From the NCBI RefSeq assembly GCF_029633865.1, contig NC_079217.1, forward strand, positions 54,236,479-54,300,478: a DNA stretch of 64,000 nucleotides. The letters are read 5' to 3'. Below the pieces are notes generated by a model that saw only the letters and a list, made by a program, of their open reading frames with translations, searched no databases and had not been told where the DNA came from. Positions within the stretch are counted from its first letter, which is position 1; each line of letters starts with the position of its first letter. The stretch comes from Lampris incognitus (lineage: Eukaryota > Chordata > Actinopteri > Lampriformes > Lampridae). A program made the position numbers and the translations under genes. Shown here piece by piece: positions 30,233 through 41,732 of this stretch.

Positions 30233-32489
30233 TCAGAATTAACTGGCGGTCCCGCCTGAACACATCAGCCGCGAAAGAAGACCCGACGACTTCCGGAGGG
30301 TCACTCGTAGACTGGTCAGATACGAACGCAGGGGCTTTCGTCAGAGCTGCACACTGATGGCAGCCGCTGGAGACACGTTGCACAGCAGAGTCCATATCCA
30401 ACGCGTAGAAGTAGCGTTGCACAACTGTCTTCAACTGGGTGCCGGTGGGGTGACCGAGCTTGATATGGAGAGAGGTCAGTAGGCCATCGAGGACAGACCG
30501 AGGCACAACAATACAGTCCGTCGAGGCTGCGAGGGGTGTGTGGCGGCGAACAACTAGGAGGCCGTCCTTAGCCACTGTGGTGACGTTCAGGTAACGTTTC
30601 ACATCACGAATGTTAGTCAGCTTCTTGGATGGACGCGTACCCTGACGGAGGTGAGCGCGGGTCTGTCTGAGGTCAGAGCACTCTGCCTGTATGGCAAGCC
30701 AGGCCGATCTGTTGGTGAAGGGCAACTTCTCAGTCCCACGCACAACATCTCCCGCTGTGACTTGGCGCACAACGGAGTCGGCAGTAGAGCAGACAAAGGC
30801 ACATATCTGGCAGGTGGGGTTGTCACACTCTGGTGTGTTGCGGCTAGCGAAATCAGATGGCAGGATAGCTGCTCCCGCCACATGCCGGATGAGCACTTGG
30901 AACCAGCCAGCGGTAGACAGGAAGGAAGTGACACGGGGGCTCGCTGAGAATTCTCCCCTGCACAACTTCTCAAAAGCCTGTACACATGGCGTGCTGTCTG
31001 TCAAAACACAAGCTTTCTGGGATAACTGGGTTATGTAGGGGGCAAAGTGTTTCACCGCCGCAGCTATGGACAAGGCCTCAACCTCACAAGGCAGCCAGGA
31101 GGTCTGGTTTTTGCGCAACTTCACGCTGAAGTAGCCTGCGACCTTCACAGTGTTGTTGCAGGTGACATACAGCGTAGCTCCTAGGCCCGGCTCTCTGACG
31201 GCGCCGTCAGTTACAATCCACAGCTGGTCCGCAGGCCGTGGAAAAGTGATGGCACGTGTAGAGGATAGTGCTTTCTGAGCAGAGGTGAAGGCACACAGCA
31301 GCTCGTCTGACCACAGGATCACCTCCTTTGACTCCCGCCCAGCGACTGCATCGTCCAACGGGGCCAGCACGGCAGCGAAGTTCTTCAGTACACGAGCCAG
31401 CACCTTGTATGCGCAAATGAATGAACGCAATCCCGTCACAGTCTTTGGAGGGAGGCACGCAGCCAGGGCAGAGACGCGGTGAGGGCTGGCCTGGATTGTA
31501 CCCTGACGCCACACCAAGCCCAGGATGGAGGTCTGTACAGGAGCTACAGTGGTCTCAGTGGCGGACAGGTTCCGACCACACTTCTGTAGGGCAGAGAGAA
31601 CCCGCCTCCAGACAGCTAGCAAGGCCTCGAGAGTGTCTGCACCACAATACAGGTCGTCTGCCACCTTGGCCACATGGCCTTGTTCAAGAAGGTCTCCGAA
31701 GACTCTGCACGTCAACTCCTCCAGCGCTGTCTCAGACCCCGGCATGCCCATAGCACTCCGCACATACACACGGACACCCTTGAAGGGTGTGATGACCCCA
31801 CAGTACTTCCACGAGTCCCTGGACAGAGGAATCTGATAAAAGGCTTTGGTAAGGTCTGTGGCAATAATATATTTCCATTGAGCTATAAGACGCAGGGTGG
31901 AGTCAACATCAGGCATCAGGGAGGGTTGGGGTTTACTGTACCTGCCAACATCCGCGAATGCAGTGACAAGGCGAAAGCCACCTCCAGGCTTCTTGATAAG
32001 GAACAAAGGATTGACATATTCCACTGTGATGTCGACATTCTCGGGCTTTCTGAAGACGCCCATGCTCTCCAACACGTCGAACTGAGCCTGGAGTTCTTGC
32101 AGCTGACCCCTGGAGTACTGTGGGACCCTCCCCTTACGTTGTGGAGGTAGGACAGGTCCCATGTTCACCCTGGCCTGGAACGGACCCACAGCGCCGTTAT
32201 ATCCTTCAAAGTGGGGATCAAACACCACATCAAACTCTCTATGCAGGGCGCGGAACTCATCTCTGATGTCAGCAGGCATGATGTTATCTGGATCCAGAGC
32301 GACAAGGTCAGAGGACAAGGCTGACATGGTCGTCGGGGCCGGTTTGGGGGGATCAGCTGGCACGGCGGCGTCACTGAGTGACGGGACATATGTGGCGCGG
32401 ACACGGCATAGGTGGTGGCTTTTCTGGACGAGCCGCGGCTCGCCAGTGAGATTTGGGACACGGATCTTCCCGGACACACCCCGTAGCAA
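30138..32489 (-). pseudogene. pol: Reverse transcriptase, RNase H and integrase start of the divergent Gypsy-like element
   Basis: 783 codons. [22 protein letters not shown], then [17 protein letters not shown] (first catalytic Asp), [14 protein letters not shown] and VADDLYCG, in which the DD pair is kept. RNase [21 protein letters not shown], then [15 protein letters not shown] and [11 protein letters not shown]. Integrase zinc site: [13 protein letters not shown] with CHQCAAL. The core begins FAADVFRR, but the frame becomes noise near 30240. This RT type, with YLDD replaced by VADD, belongs to a distinct Gypsy-like branch; I do not name it. Confidence 0.82.
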
Positions 32490-32514
32490 AGTTGGGGCAG
32501 GCCACTGCTGTGAG

Positions 32515-33330
32515 TCAGACGGTCACATGAGACATCGACGTGTGGTTCAACAGCCAGCTCACTGTCCACATTGCGCAGCTCAGGAGGCAGCTCGAGCTCG
32601 ATGTACTCCCCTGGCCACACAGTAGATTTATCCGGAGCACGGAGCACATGTGCGCACCGCACCGTATGGCATGCCTGTCCATCGGTGTGTGGAGGGTGCC
32701 GTAGCGGTATATATCCTCTCCCAAGCAGATTTGGTGTTTGGCTGGTCTGATGGAGACGTCGTTCTTTTCCATAAAGGGAATTCCAGCCAGGATGTCGGAG
32801 TCGAGATTCTCAACGATGAGGCCCTCAAAATAGAGGTCATGGCCATCTCTCTGGAAGTGTGTCCGTGTCTCTCCCAATGCTTTCAAAAGGGACGAGCCAT
32901 CTGCTTGGAATGCGGACTGCGTATTTCCTGTGACGGTGACGCCCAGCCTGGTTGTGTATGAGGCCCTCATCATGTTGCCTGTTGCCCCACTATCAACGGT
33001 GAGACGCACAGGGCAGTGTCCATGGAAGGCATCGAGGTACGGGGACTGTTTGATAAGTACACGTTTCACACCACTAGATGGCGCAGGCTCCCCACTAACG
33101 CACTCCTCCACCTCATCATCAGTCTCGACCTGCTCTCCCAAAACCTGGCGCGACTTTGCCATGTACTTTTTATCTTGGGGGGGGGGGGGGCAGAAAGGAA
33201 CATTTGCTGAGGAAGTGATTATCAGGCCTGCCGGCACATTTACAAAGGGGACATGACCTCCTTGTCCGGACAGGGATGGATTGCTTTGACTTGGGGAGTT
33301 CAGACACAGCCGCGCGCATAGCCCTAGCAT
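32515..33330 (-). pseudogene. Protease region of the divergent Gypsy-like element
   Basis: A retropepsin-like domain: VRLTVDSGATGNMMRASY (DSGA motif), then LDSDILAGIPFMEKNDVSIR as the second strand. It overlaps gag by about 160 bases in another frame. The end of the open frame (after about 32640) reads as noise, so pol has shifted frame again near 32500-32650. Confidence 0.75.
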
Positions 33331-33904
33331 CCTCTGAGGCCTGCAGTTCCTCTAGTAATGAATCACGGGCTTGTGATATTTCTGGTTTAATGGATGTCAA
33401 TGTGCGAGACCGCAACTCAGTGCCGTACCGTTGTTTGACGAGCTTCGGTAGATCACCATGTATGAGGCGGAGCCATGTGAGCACAACAAAGTTCTCCAGT
33501 GAGGGCGTTAACTCCTCGTCCTCGGTCACAGTCTGTCCCATGTGACTGATGCCAGAATCTTTACACAGTAGATTGTCTTCCGTGAAGGCCATCAAGCGTT
33601 GATATAAATCCTCTGGTCTCTCATCAGGCTCCCGTTTAATAGCAGCAAAGTCAATGAAATGAGCCCCGGTGCACTGAAAGCCATAATGTAAACAAATAGC
33701 TTGCCATATGCTGTCAATAGATGTGGAGTTCCTGACTACGCTGTGATGAGAGATTACAGGACAATAATTGGCTATCTGTCCCAACATTACCTCTAACATG
33801 GCTACCTTCTGTTCTTTATTGTGACGTTGGGGCGCGGGAATATCTTCACCGTCATCTGTGAATCCCCAGACAGGGGACGTTTTAGACTTCTTCTCCCACT
33901 CCAC
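33170..33904 (-). pseudogene. gag: Gag of the divergent Gypsy-like element
   Basis: 245 codons, but the frame is open upstream of 33904 (GTG there, no ATG), so the start is uncertain. It reads [20 protein letters not shown], then an [20 protein letters not shown] capsid-like block, and ends with a Cys-rich stretch ([18 protein letters not shown]) that may be a zinc finger. The frame runs into a G run (33178-33190), where it stops as PPPPPR; protease starts in the other frame there. Whether the homopolymer is a shift site or decay cannot be told from one copy. Confidence 0.75.
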
Positions 33905-34173
33905 GCCATCGAGCAGGAAGGGGGCAAACCTGGCATCGAGCGACAGTATATAAAGCAGGTTCTAACGCCAGTTCTCTAAAGAGTTCACCGTCTTGATCTT
34001 TGTTAAACACCACTGCTTCGGTGCTCTGTGTGTCGCCATGCTGCCCACTTAGCTAGCACAACTGTGTCTGAGCTAGCCCAGCTGTGTCTGGTGGTAGACG
34101 TAACTACACTGTGATTCCCCTGGAAGGGCTACCGTGATTAATTCGGTAAATATCAGTCTTCGGGACGTAAGTC

Positions 34174-34191
34174 TGGTAAGCGCTGCCACCA
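34174..34191 (-). other. Primer binding site, probably tRNA-Leu
   Basis: The coding strand reads TGGTGGCAGCG directly after the LTR. These 11 bases complement the CGCTGCCACCA end of vertebrate tRNA-Leu(AAG/TAG) as I recall it. The next bases diverge. Confidence 0.6.
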
Positions 34192-34347
34192 CGCCAGTAA
34201 TGAGAGACGACATCAATGAATCACACAACACAGATGGAAATGTGCGGCAGCAGCCATTTAGTTAAACCGGAAGAACAACAGAGACTGCCACGCAGGCAGA
34301 CCGGAAGGGAGGCTTGGTGACTATAGCAACCACAACCAATACTGGCG
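34192..34347 (-). repeat. 5' LTR of the divergent Gypsy-like element
   Basis: 156 bp, a near-copy of 28943-29096 with a few substitutions and a small indel (CACAACGC versus CACACAACAC). Confidence 0.8.
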
Positions 34348-35257
34348 CTACCACTTTTTCACGAATGCCCATCATTAGTTCATCATGGCTAAGGAATGCA
34401 ATATAACCATCAAAGTCTCTCAGCTCCTCATCAGTTAGCTCTGGAGCTGACATACTGTTTTCACCTAGCCATACTCTCCCCGTGGCTGGGTGCATATGTA
34501 CGTCGGCTGGTATCATGAAGTCAGTCTCCAAAAGGATGGGGCAGGACAGATCAGGGATAACTGCCAGTCGGTGGCTGAACAGCTGTCCCAGATGTCTGAT
34601 CTTGAGCCAGACCAGGCCAGACAGTGAGGAGCATTTTGCGACAGCTAGCTCTACAGGGTTAAAGTCCCAAGGTCTCACCCTGTCTTCTGATATTCCACAC
34701 TCCACCAGGGTTGAGGGGTGCACTGCTGAAATATTGGCTCCTGAATCCATTACAGCTACCAGAGGGATGTCTTCAACCAGAACCTGTGTTTTGATAGGCC
34801 GACACACACTTGCAGGTTTGTGCTGCACAAGTTTGACTGAGGGGCTAGTGTGAGAATGGTCTTTGCCACTATTAATGTAAGACCCCTTTGTATTGTTGTG
34901 ATTGTATTTTTGATATCTGCATGGCTGGGCCCTTGGGTCCAACTGGGTTTTCATCCTGTCATCACTCATATCACGAGCAGGAGTCCTCTCAGGCTCACAA
35001 ACAGTGAGGGCCGTTTGATTTGGCTCTGTCCTTAACCAACCCTTCTCTTGTCTGCAATTCATGCAATTACTAGTCACTCCCGGGGTCGGGCATTTAAAAC
35101 AGTACAGTCTTTGGTGTGACGAGACTCGGGGGCTGGGTTCGGGCCTTACCAAAGAAATTGGGCCTAAAGCCAAGTGCAATTCATGAGTTTTGAGTAGATG
35201 GTCAGAAATTGACACTAGAGTAGACCCATAGAGGGCAGGTCTGTATTGGTCTGACAC
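34348..35257 (-). pseudogene. Gag end and protease of the fourth Gypsy remnant
   Basis: A Cys cluster (YCFKCPTPGVTSNCMNCRQE) may be a zinc finger. Later comes a retropepsin core: VAVMDSGANISAVHPSTLVE, then LSCPILLETDFMIPADVHMH. The open frame continues past 34347 into the neighbouring LTR, but that part is not its own sequence. Confidence 0.75.
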
Positions 35258-35379
35258 ATGCTGGTGTATAATCTCAGTCTATTCAAACACAGGTGGTGGC
35301 TGTTTCAAACGTTTGAACTCCCCCACCCAGGATTAAGACAAACGTTGGAAGGGCCTCTGAAAGTTATCTAGAATACCTC

Positions 35380-36021
35380 TCCATATCATTTCCTGGTTAT
35401 CCAATGGAAAGAAGGCCTTGCGGAAAAGGTCAATGAACTGAGTCCAGGACGACAGGCGTGGTTGCATAGCTGTGAACTACTTCTTTGGTTCCTTTGCCAA
35501 AAATCTTGGCATCTCCACAAATAGCTGTGAATCATACAGGCCACAAGCTTCCTTATAAAGACTCACCGCTTGAAGCCAATCTTCTGGTTGCATGCCGGCA
35601 TCGCCATCAAATCTATCTGGGAGCAGCCGAGACTGGTGTACAGATGAGTTCAAGGTTGTCCCATCCGCATCATGTTGGGGGATTGAAAACTGTGGTGCAG
35701 GGGTAGAGGTATGAAACATGGGCTGATAGTGCGAAACAGATACTTGGGGGTGGTTAGCCTGTCTTTCTAAGTGTTGAAGTCTCTGTTGTAACTTCTAAGT
35801 CCCTGTTGTAACTTAAGTGAGTGGCTTATGGTTGACTGTAAATGAGTTACCTGAAGCTTTAAGTGTCTAACCTGAGCAGCAAGGCGCTGAACATCAGAGG
35901 ACAAAACATCAGAATGACTATAATTGGTATCATCCCCAAAATCCCCACCAAACAACAACAAGCCCCTATTTGTCATTTTACTGCCTAACCAAGGGGGGGG
36001 GATTTTACCCCAATGGATCAC
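35380..36021 (-). pseudogene. gag: Gag of the fourth Gypsy remnant
   Basis: Pieces in two frames. 36021-35767 has a coiled stretch (VQRLAAQVRHLKLQVTHLQS). 35719-35477 has LLPDRFDGDAGMQPEDWLQA and the usual Gypsy capsid start. After a stop at 35477 it goes on as AMQPRLSSWTQFIDLFRKAF. Stops and a small duplication near 35780-35815 mark decay. Confidence 0.65.
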
Positions 36022-36050
36022 TGAGCTTAAAGACTGACATTATGATAAAT

Positions 36051-36990
36051 GCACATTAAAGCACTAAGTAGTCAATCAGGAATGTATACATTTATATTAA
36101 ACATTTGAATGGAGGAATGAGAACGTTCACAGACACGAATGGAGGAATTAAACAACATTCAACACACTAAAAGCTTCCCGTTCTCAGACGCTTCAAATGT
36201 AGTCCGGAGACACTACAGCTCTATGTACCTCCTCTCAGCACTTGTTTTTTTCTGGGCACCGGCAATGACTGGAAAAACATGGTTTGCGTCCAATTAAATA
36301 AGCTTGTGGATGGTTTCCGTCCAATAGGCTTCCGCGCCGCGCGCCGCTATAGGAAAACGTGACGGACGAAGACCGCACGCGTACCGGTGATTAAACCAGC
36401 ACGAGAACCGCACGTATACGCAGTCACCGTTCCTCTTCGCAAAAGCACAACGCTGAAAACACGTGGTCCGGGGTCTTCGCGCCCATCCGATCGAAAACGG
36501 GCCAGAGACTCTCGGAAAACAACCAGCTAGCGGACGTGATTGAAGCCCCTAGCGTTAGCTGCTGAAGAGGTAGCGCAGCTCAGTATATAGCCACTTGGTC
36601 ACCGTCGTAGCACAGACATAACAGTCGCTGGTAAACGCGCGGAATCCGCCTGAACTTAAAACACCAGTCCGGTCTTACTCTGAGAACTAATAGCTTATAT
36701 CCGAGGTGATCGCGACACAGTTCGGGCGCCAGCTCGGGGTGGTCTCTGCGGAGCGGAATGGAAGAACACCACACAAAACTCTTCATAGCGCCGCTGTAGT
36801 TTTACTGAGGACACGTTGTTGTGATACAGGTTATCATGGTTCCTACACAGCAAAGCGGATTATCACAAAAATAGGTGACGATGGTTCACACGGGCGTCTA
36901 CCCAATACCACAATAAAAGCGGAACTCGCCCCTCAACGGAAGTGATGTCACAAAATGGACGCCTAGGCAGCGATCATTACAAGTGTAACA
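36051..36990. other. CpG-rich stretch beside the fourth Gypsy remnant, no gene
   Basis: GC- and CpG-rich (CGCGCCGCGCGCCGC near 36330), with two CCAAT-like boxes (GTCCAATTA 36288, GTCCAATAGG 36320). Upstream of gag on the minus strand, so it may be that element's 5' region or LTR, but no second copy exists in the window. Confidence 0.4.
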
Positions 36991-36998
36991 ACTGTGAG

Positions 36999-37283
36999 CA
37001 GTGGCGGATCTAGAGATTTTTTTCCTGGGGTGGCAGGAGGTTCAAGGAGGGGGGCAATAGACATTATTCTAAACGTATTGTTATTCAAAACTCGGATTTC
37101 ATCGAATGTATTTTGTTCTCTGCTGTTTGAGATGAGTTTGGTGCGGGTCTCATTGACCTTCACCATGCATGTACATAAAATATACTTTAAAAACATATTA
37201 TCTGATTTATAAATGGGGTGGCAACAGGGGTGGCAAGACTGTGTCCCAGAGGTGGCAGCTGCCACCCCGTAGATCCGCGCCTG
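36999..37283. mobile_element. hAT-type MITE with perfect 8-bp target duplication
   Basis: 285 bp with imperfect terminal inverted repeats CAGTGGCGGATCTAG and GTAGATCCGCGCCTG, flanked on both sides by ACTGTGAG (36991-36998 and 37284-37291). The 8-bp duplication and CAG ends fit hAT. No coding capacity. Confidence 0.9.
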
Positions 37284-37291
37284 ACTGTGAG

Positions 37292-37659
37292 GCGTTACGT
37301 TTTAATCAAATTCTCCGTGATGATCTCCGAAATGAACGTAGTAATGTTTGCAAACACAAGACTCATGGCCCCTTTTTGCCTCACGTTCTGCACACGCACA
37401 TTTGGCGCATGTAAATAAGGGAACACGCCTGTGGTCTGTGGCTGCACTAGTATAATCACAATCAGGGTTTACCAAACGTGCTCCTGCAGCGACTCACCAG
37501 TGGAGATGCTTTTTGCCACAGCAAAATACGCAACAGAATCTCATCATCACCTGTGAAAAAGCAAGGTAATTAACAATCCTCTCTTTAATGTTCATTTATG
37601 CAGTCTGCCTTCAGTCACGGCCTGCTAAACAAATGATACAGACTAGTCATATGTCCCAT
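37292..37659. other. Intergenic, no gene seen
   Basis: Nothing recognised; short frames here have no family resemblance. Confidence 0.4.
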
Positions 37660-37870
37660 TATCTCAACTGCTTATCCTGCTCTCAGGGTCACGGGATGCA
37701 TTGGAACACAGCTCACCGCCATCGGACCACCCTAGGTGTGTGTGTGTGTGGGGGGGGGGGCCCTGTGATGGCCTGTCCAGGGTGTCTCCCCGCCTGCCGC
37801 CCAGTGACTACTGGGATAGGCTCCAGCATCCCCGCGACCCTGAGAGCAGGGTAAGCGGTTCGGATAATGG
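37660..37870 (+). repeat. Fish interspersed repeat (family E)
   Basis: Contains CTGCTTATCCTGCTCTCAGG, GGGTGTCTCCCCGCCTGCCG and GGGATAGGCTCCAGCATCCC and ends GGATAATGGATGGATG. A GT/G run (37738-37760) lies inside. The complementary modules occur at 47565-47700. Confidence 0.7.
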
Positions 37871-37913
37871 ATGGATGAATAGTCACATGTCAACATTAAA
37901 CACTGACAGTACA

Positions 37914-38210
37914 GGCTGTTAAGTGGCAGGAGGATTGTCGTGACTTGTACATCGGGGAAACCAAACACAGTGGCCAAGAGGATGGCACAACACAGGAGAG
38001 CTAACGCATCAGGCCAGGACTCTGCAGTCTACACCCACCTACAAGCCAGTGGCCACTCTTTCAAGGATGAGGATGTGCACATCCTTGATAGAGAGGGACG
38101 CCAGTTTTAACGCAGAGTCAGAGACCATCTATGTGAAGAGGGAACGACCATCCCTGAACTAGGGGGGGGGGTACATCTATCGCCATCTTATAATGCAGTG
38201 ATTACAACTA
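37914..38210 (+). pseudogene. Penelope-like element, GIY-YIG endonuclease end
   Basis: Reads CRDLYIGETK, then after a frameshift near 37975 AKRMAQHRRANASGQDSAVY, THLQASGHSFKDEDVHILD and REGRQF, a stop near 38110, and then the C-terminal GGGVHLSPSYNAVI. The LYIGET start, the conserved Arg and His-rich helix, and the LSPSYNAV tail are those of the GIY-YIG domain at the C-terminus of Penelope-like elements. The reverse transcriptase upstream is missing: family E repeat sequence lies there instead. Clearly inactive. Confidence 0.78.
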
Positions 38211-38844
38211 TTCCCCAATCCTCTGTGAATAGTACATATGGCCATCGTAACTCTAGTTATTGCTCACGACAATTTGCATATGAAACCAATTGATGGTTTC
38301 GGTTGTTATGCCACTGTATTGTTTATAAGGGTGGGCAGTAAACTGAGACTGACGCTGTCACTTAGATGAGTGATGAAATGTTTCTCTCAATAAACGCTGT
38401 GTCCAGATGAACTGATTCAACTTTCTGTGATTAAACAGTTTATCGTGAACATTCCTGTGATGGAGAAGGTGGACTGGTCCCTTATTAATGGCAGTGGACT
38501 GTGGGTGGCAAGTTGGAACCGTGTGTCCAGTATGAAGAACCAAATGGATGCCTACGTACTCTGTCTACATGAGCGGTGAGTGTAAAATAGGGGCAGACTT
38601 GACCCCCCCCCCCCAGTGCTATTCCTTTAATGCAGTGCCACTTCTTCGACATGTAGTGTTCAAAGACAGAACAAAGCGAGACGTGGTTTTACAGGTAAAT
38701 ATTGAAACTTAGGAAAATCACAGTCAAACTATCAACGTGTGATTGCACGTGTTCAGATGAAGAAGGGGGTTTTAGAGACCTGTTTTTCTTTGGCTTTTTT
38801 TTATAGATATATCCTTTATCATATTTATCATAACCCCCCCCCCC

Positions 38845-39200
38845 CACACACACACTTTTCTCCCCAATTGTATCCAACCAATTACCCCACTCTTCCGAGC
38901 CTTCCGGTCGCTGATCCACCCCCTCTGCCAATCCGGGAGGGCTGCAGACTACCACATTCCTCCTCCCGATACATGTGGAGTCGCCAGCTACTTCTTTTCA
39001 CCTGACAGTGAGGAGTTTCGCCAGGGGGATGTAGCACGTGGGAGGATCATGCTATTCCCCTGTTCCCCCTCCCCGAACAGGCGCTAGTGCAGCAACCAGG
39101 ACACATACCCACATCCGGCTTCCCACCCGCAGACACGGCCAATTGTCTCTGTAGGGACACCTGAGCAAGCCGCAGCAATAGCAGCAAAAAGCACCTGCTA
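38845..39200 (-). repeat. tRNA-derived SINE (family F), truncated copy
   Basis: Shares CCACTCTTCCGAGCC, GGAGTCGCCAGCT, GTGGGAGGATCA and CATCCGGCTTCCCACCCGCA with the longer copy at 43490-43910. The tRNA-like head seen there is missing here. Confidence 0.65.
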
Positions 39201-39394
39201 AGGACATGTTGAAATGGCAGATGTCTGCAAATGTGCTGCATACCTGATTAATTTCTACTGAACTTGTCTTGCTTGCTTTGCCTGGTTATTGACATCTCTT
39301 AAGACGATTAGTCGGAATTAAAATGAAAATATACATGGAACCTATAAATCAGAGCATAATTCTCAGACCAGGCTGGACTGCATTTTAAGCGCTT

Positions 39395-39622
39395 TTCTAG
39401 TCTACCGACCACTCAGTGCTTTACAGTGTACGCCTCACATTCACACACACTGATGGTGGAGGCTGCCATGCAAGGCGCCAACCTGCTCATCAGGAGCAGT
39501 TAGGGGTTCAGTCTATTGCTCAACGACACTTCAACACACTCTCCGGAGGAACCGGGGATCGAACCAGCGACCTTCCGATTACCAGACAACCCGCCCTACC
39601 TCCTCAGCCATGCCGCCCCGTT
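39395..39622 (-). repeat. tRNA-derived SINE (family G)
   Basis: On the minus strand a head like GGCTGAGGAGGTAGGGCGG leads to the B box GGTTCGATCCCCGG. The body then has GAGCAGGTTGGCGCCTTGCA. The head is tRNA-like but with a poor acceptor stem. Confidence 0.65.
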
Positions 39623-41682
39623 CTTATTTGGTGTAAATCTGACCATTTTAGCAAATGTCTTCCTCTTGGTTATCATCTTTAGACACACGAAGAGAAAAGG
39701 CCACAAGGTGGAGGAGCACTGACAAAGTGTTTATTGTTAATTATTTCAATCTGACAAATAAAAGGGCATGTAGGGAAAGCAATGGTTAAATGCAAACCGT
39801 CTGCTTAAACTGTGCGAGAAACGTTCAGCAAAATAGGAGCAAGCATGGTACGTAAGGAGTGGCCGTCTGGACACAACCTACTGTCCAACTACTGACCCCC
39901 AGTTAAGCGGGGAGACACCGATGGGAAATGTAGCGGCCAGGATCATCAGACAAACCGCTTCAGGAAAGGTTTCCTCATGTTTTAAACATCTTACTCCTGA
40001 GCCCTTTACAGCCTCATACAGACCCAAAACCTTATGAATGACTGACTGACTGACACACAACTGGTGTTCCCACTCATTTAAAAAAGAATCCTACCTGAGT
40101 TATACGTCTAAAAAAACAGCATTTTGTTTTCGTACAACTCCAGACTTGGCCTCATTCATGACAACTAATGCCTTGGGATTTCTTATTGGAGTGCTTGGAG
40201 TAATGCACCAGATGTGTAGAGAAGGCTTACCCTTTTACTGACATCTGTATCCACCCAATAGTTCAAGTGCAGAATTAGCAACCCTGTTAACCCACCTTGC
40301 CATTTTGGAAAAGCTGGATTTGTGCTTCACTAGGGCTAGCAAGGAACACCACTGACACCAAATGAGGCAGACACCTTCAAGGACTTCATGCGTTACGGGG
40401 CTCCAAAAAAATAAAAAGGTCCATAAAGGCTACTGCATGTTTTGAAAAACACATTTCTTGATAATGTGTATTTTGATATTAGGTAAAGATAAAGTGTGGA
40501 TATAAGAAACATGGGGATTATTCCCTTTTGGTCAAAACAAGATAAAAAAAAAGATAAAAAGCAATATCAGGTGACTGAAGAAATTACCCATAATGCATAT
40601 ACCTTCATACACAAATGAGTATACTACCAAAGGATATGAACCATATGGTTATTAGCCCTCAGCAAAGTTAGCACTGACGTTTACACGTGAGCTTCATTCC
40701 ATTCAATGTTTACAGTATTGATTCACATCTACTCCAAACAGAACATGTCACATAATCACATCGATCAGTCTTATCGAAACAGATCTGGTCCCAGTCTTAC
40801 CTGAAGAACATCTGTAAGTTTCATACACAAATACACAGTCAGCCCAATGGAACGACTTAGTTTCATCAGACAGTCTAAGCAGTTGTGGCCTGCGTGTAAA
40901 CATAACCACTGCTACCCTTGGCGAAGTGGGACTTTTCTTCCCAACATAGGGGGAATCTGCAGCACATGACCACATACGTGAAGTAAGGAAAAAGAGCCAG
41001 CTCAAAGTTGCACTGAAGACAAGCGCAGAGTACCAGTAATATATCAACACAGTACAGCATGTCATTAAATCACAGTGTTAAAAAAAATTGAACATACAAA
41101 AAGAAAAAAAAAATTCCAGAAAAATAAACTTAAATATATAGGAAATAAATGTTAGAAATATATGACGCACCAAAGACAACAACTTCTGGATTTCAAGGAG
41201 AGGTTATGAAAATAAAATGGATGGGTTAACCAGTATGATCAGCACTATGTTCAACTTCTTTTGTCAGTTGAACTTCAGATTTCTTGGTTCTTTATTTTAC
41301 CCCAAAGAAAAACTCATAATCAATGCACAGATGTGATTAAAATGTTATAAAAAAAAAATTAAAAAAAAAACAGAAGGGGCAACATGTGAGGTGGTGGTGG
41401 TGGGGATAGATGGGGATTTGGTCCCTTAGACACATTACTACAGACTAGTGAGAGTCTGATTGTTCATCAAGTCATGTGATTTGACTCCAGGTACAAGTTA
41501 CTCTTCAGAAAGGGATGGTAAAATGTAAATCGAGTAAAGTTTGTCTCTACCTGGAAAGTCTATTGATGGCACTGGCTGGATTGTGTGGCACAATGTAGTG
41601 TTCAGTTAAAACAAAGGGGAAAAATAAGCAGTGGAGCTTCCACAAATAGCTGTGGAGTGCTGCTTACTTTAAAATGTGTGTA

Positions 41683-41732
<50 letters not shown>

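Larger units (their letters stand above)
28943..34347 (-). mobile_element. Divergent Ty3/Gypsy-like LTR retrotransposon, decayed
   Basis: Terminal direct repeats of about 155 bp (28943-29096 and 34192-34347), a primer site next to the right one and a purine tract next to the left one define a 5.4-kb minus-strand element. Gag, protease, RT-RNase H and integrase follow in Gypsy order, spread over several frames. The RT carries VADDLYCG instead of the usual YLDD. The LTR ends look odd: an 8-bp perfect inverted pair CGCCAGTA/TACTGGCG rather than TG/CA. The two flanks belong to different elements (hAT on the left, another Gypsy on the right). Confidence 0.82.
34348..36050 (-). mobile_element. Remnant of a fourth Gypsy element (gag and protease)
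   Basis: Gag pieces at 36021-35477 and a gag-protease frame at 35257-34348 lie on the minus strand. RT, RNase H and integrase are missing: the remnant is cut at 34347 by the divergent Gypsy element, and on the far side of that element (left of 28943) there is hAT sequence, not the missing pol. No LTR pair was found. Confidence 0.7.
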
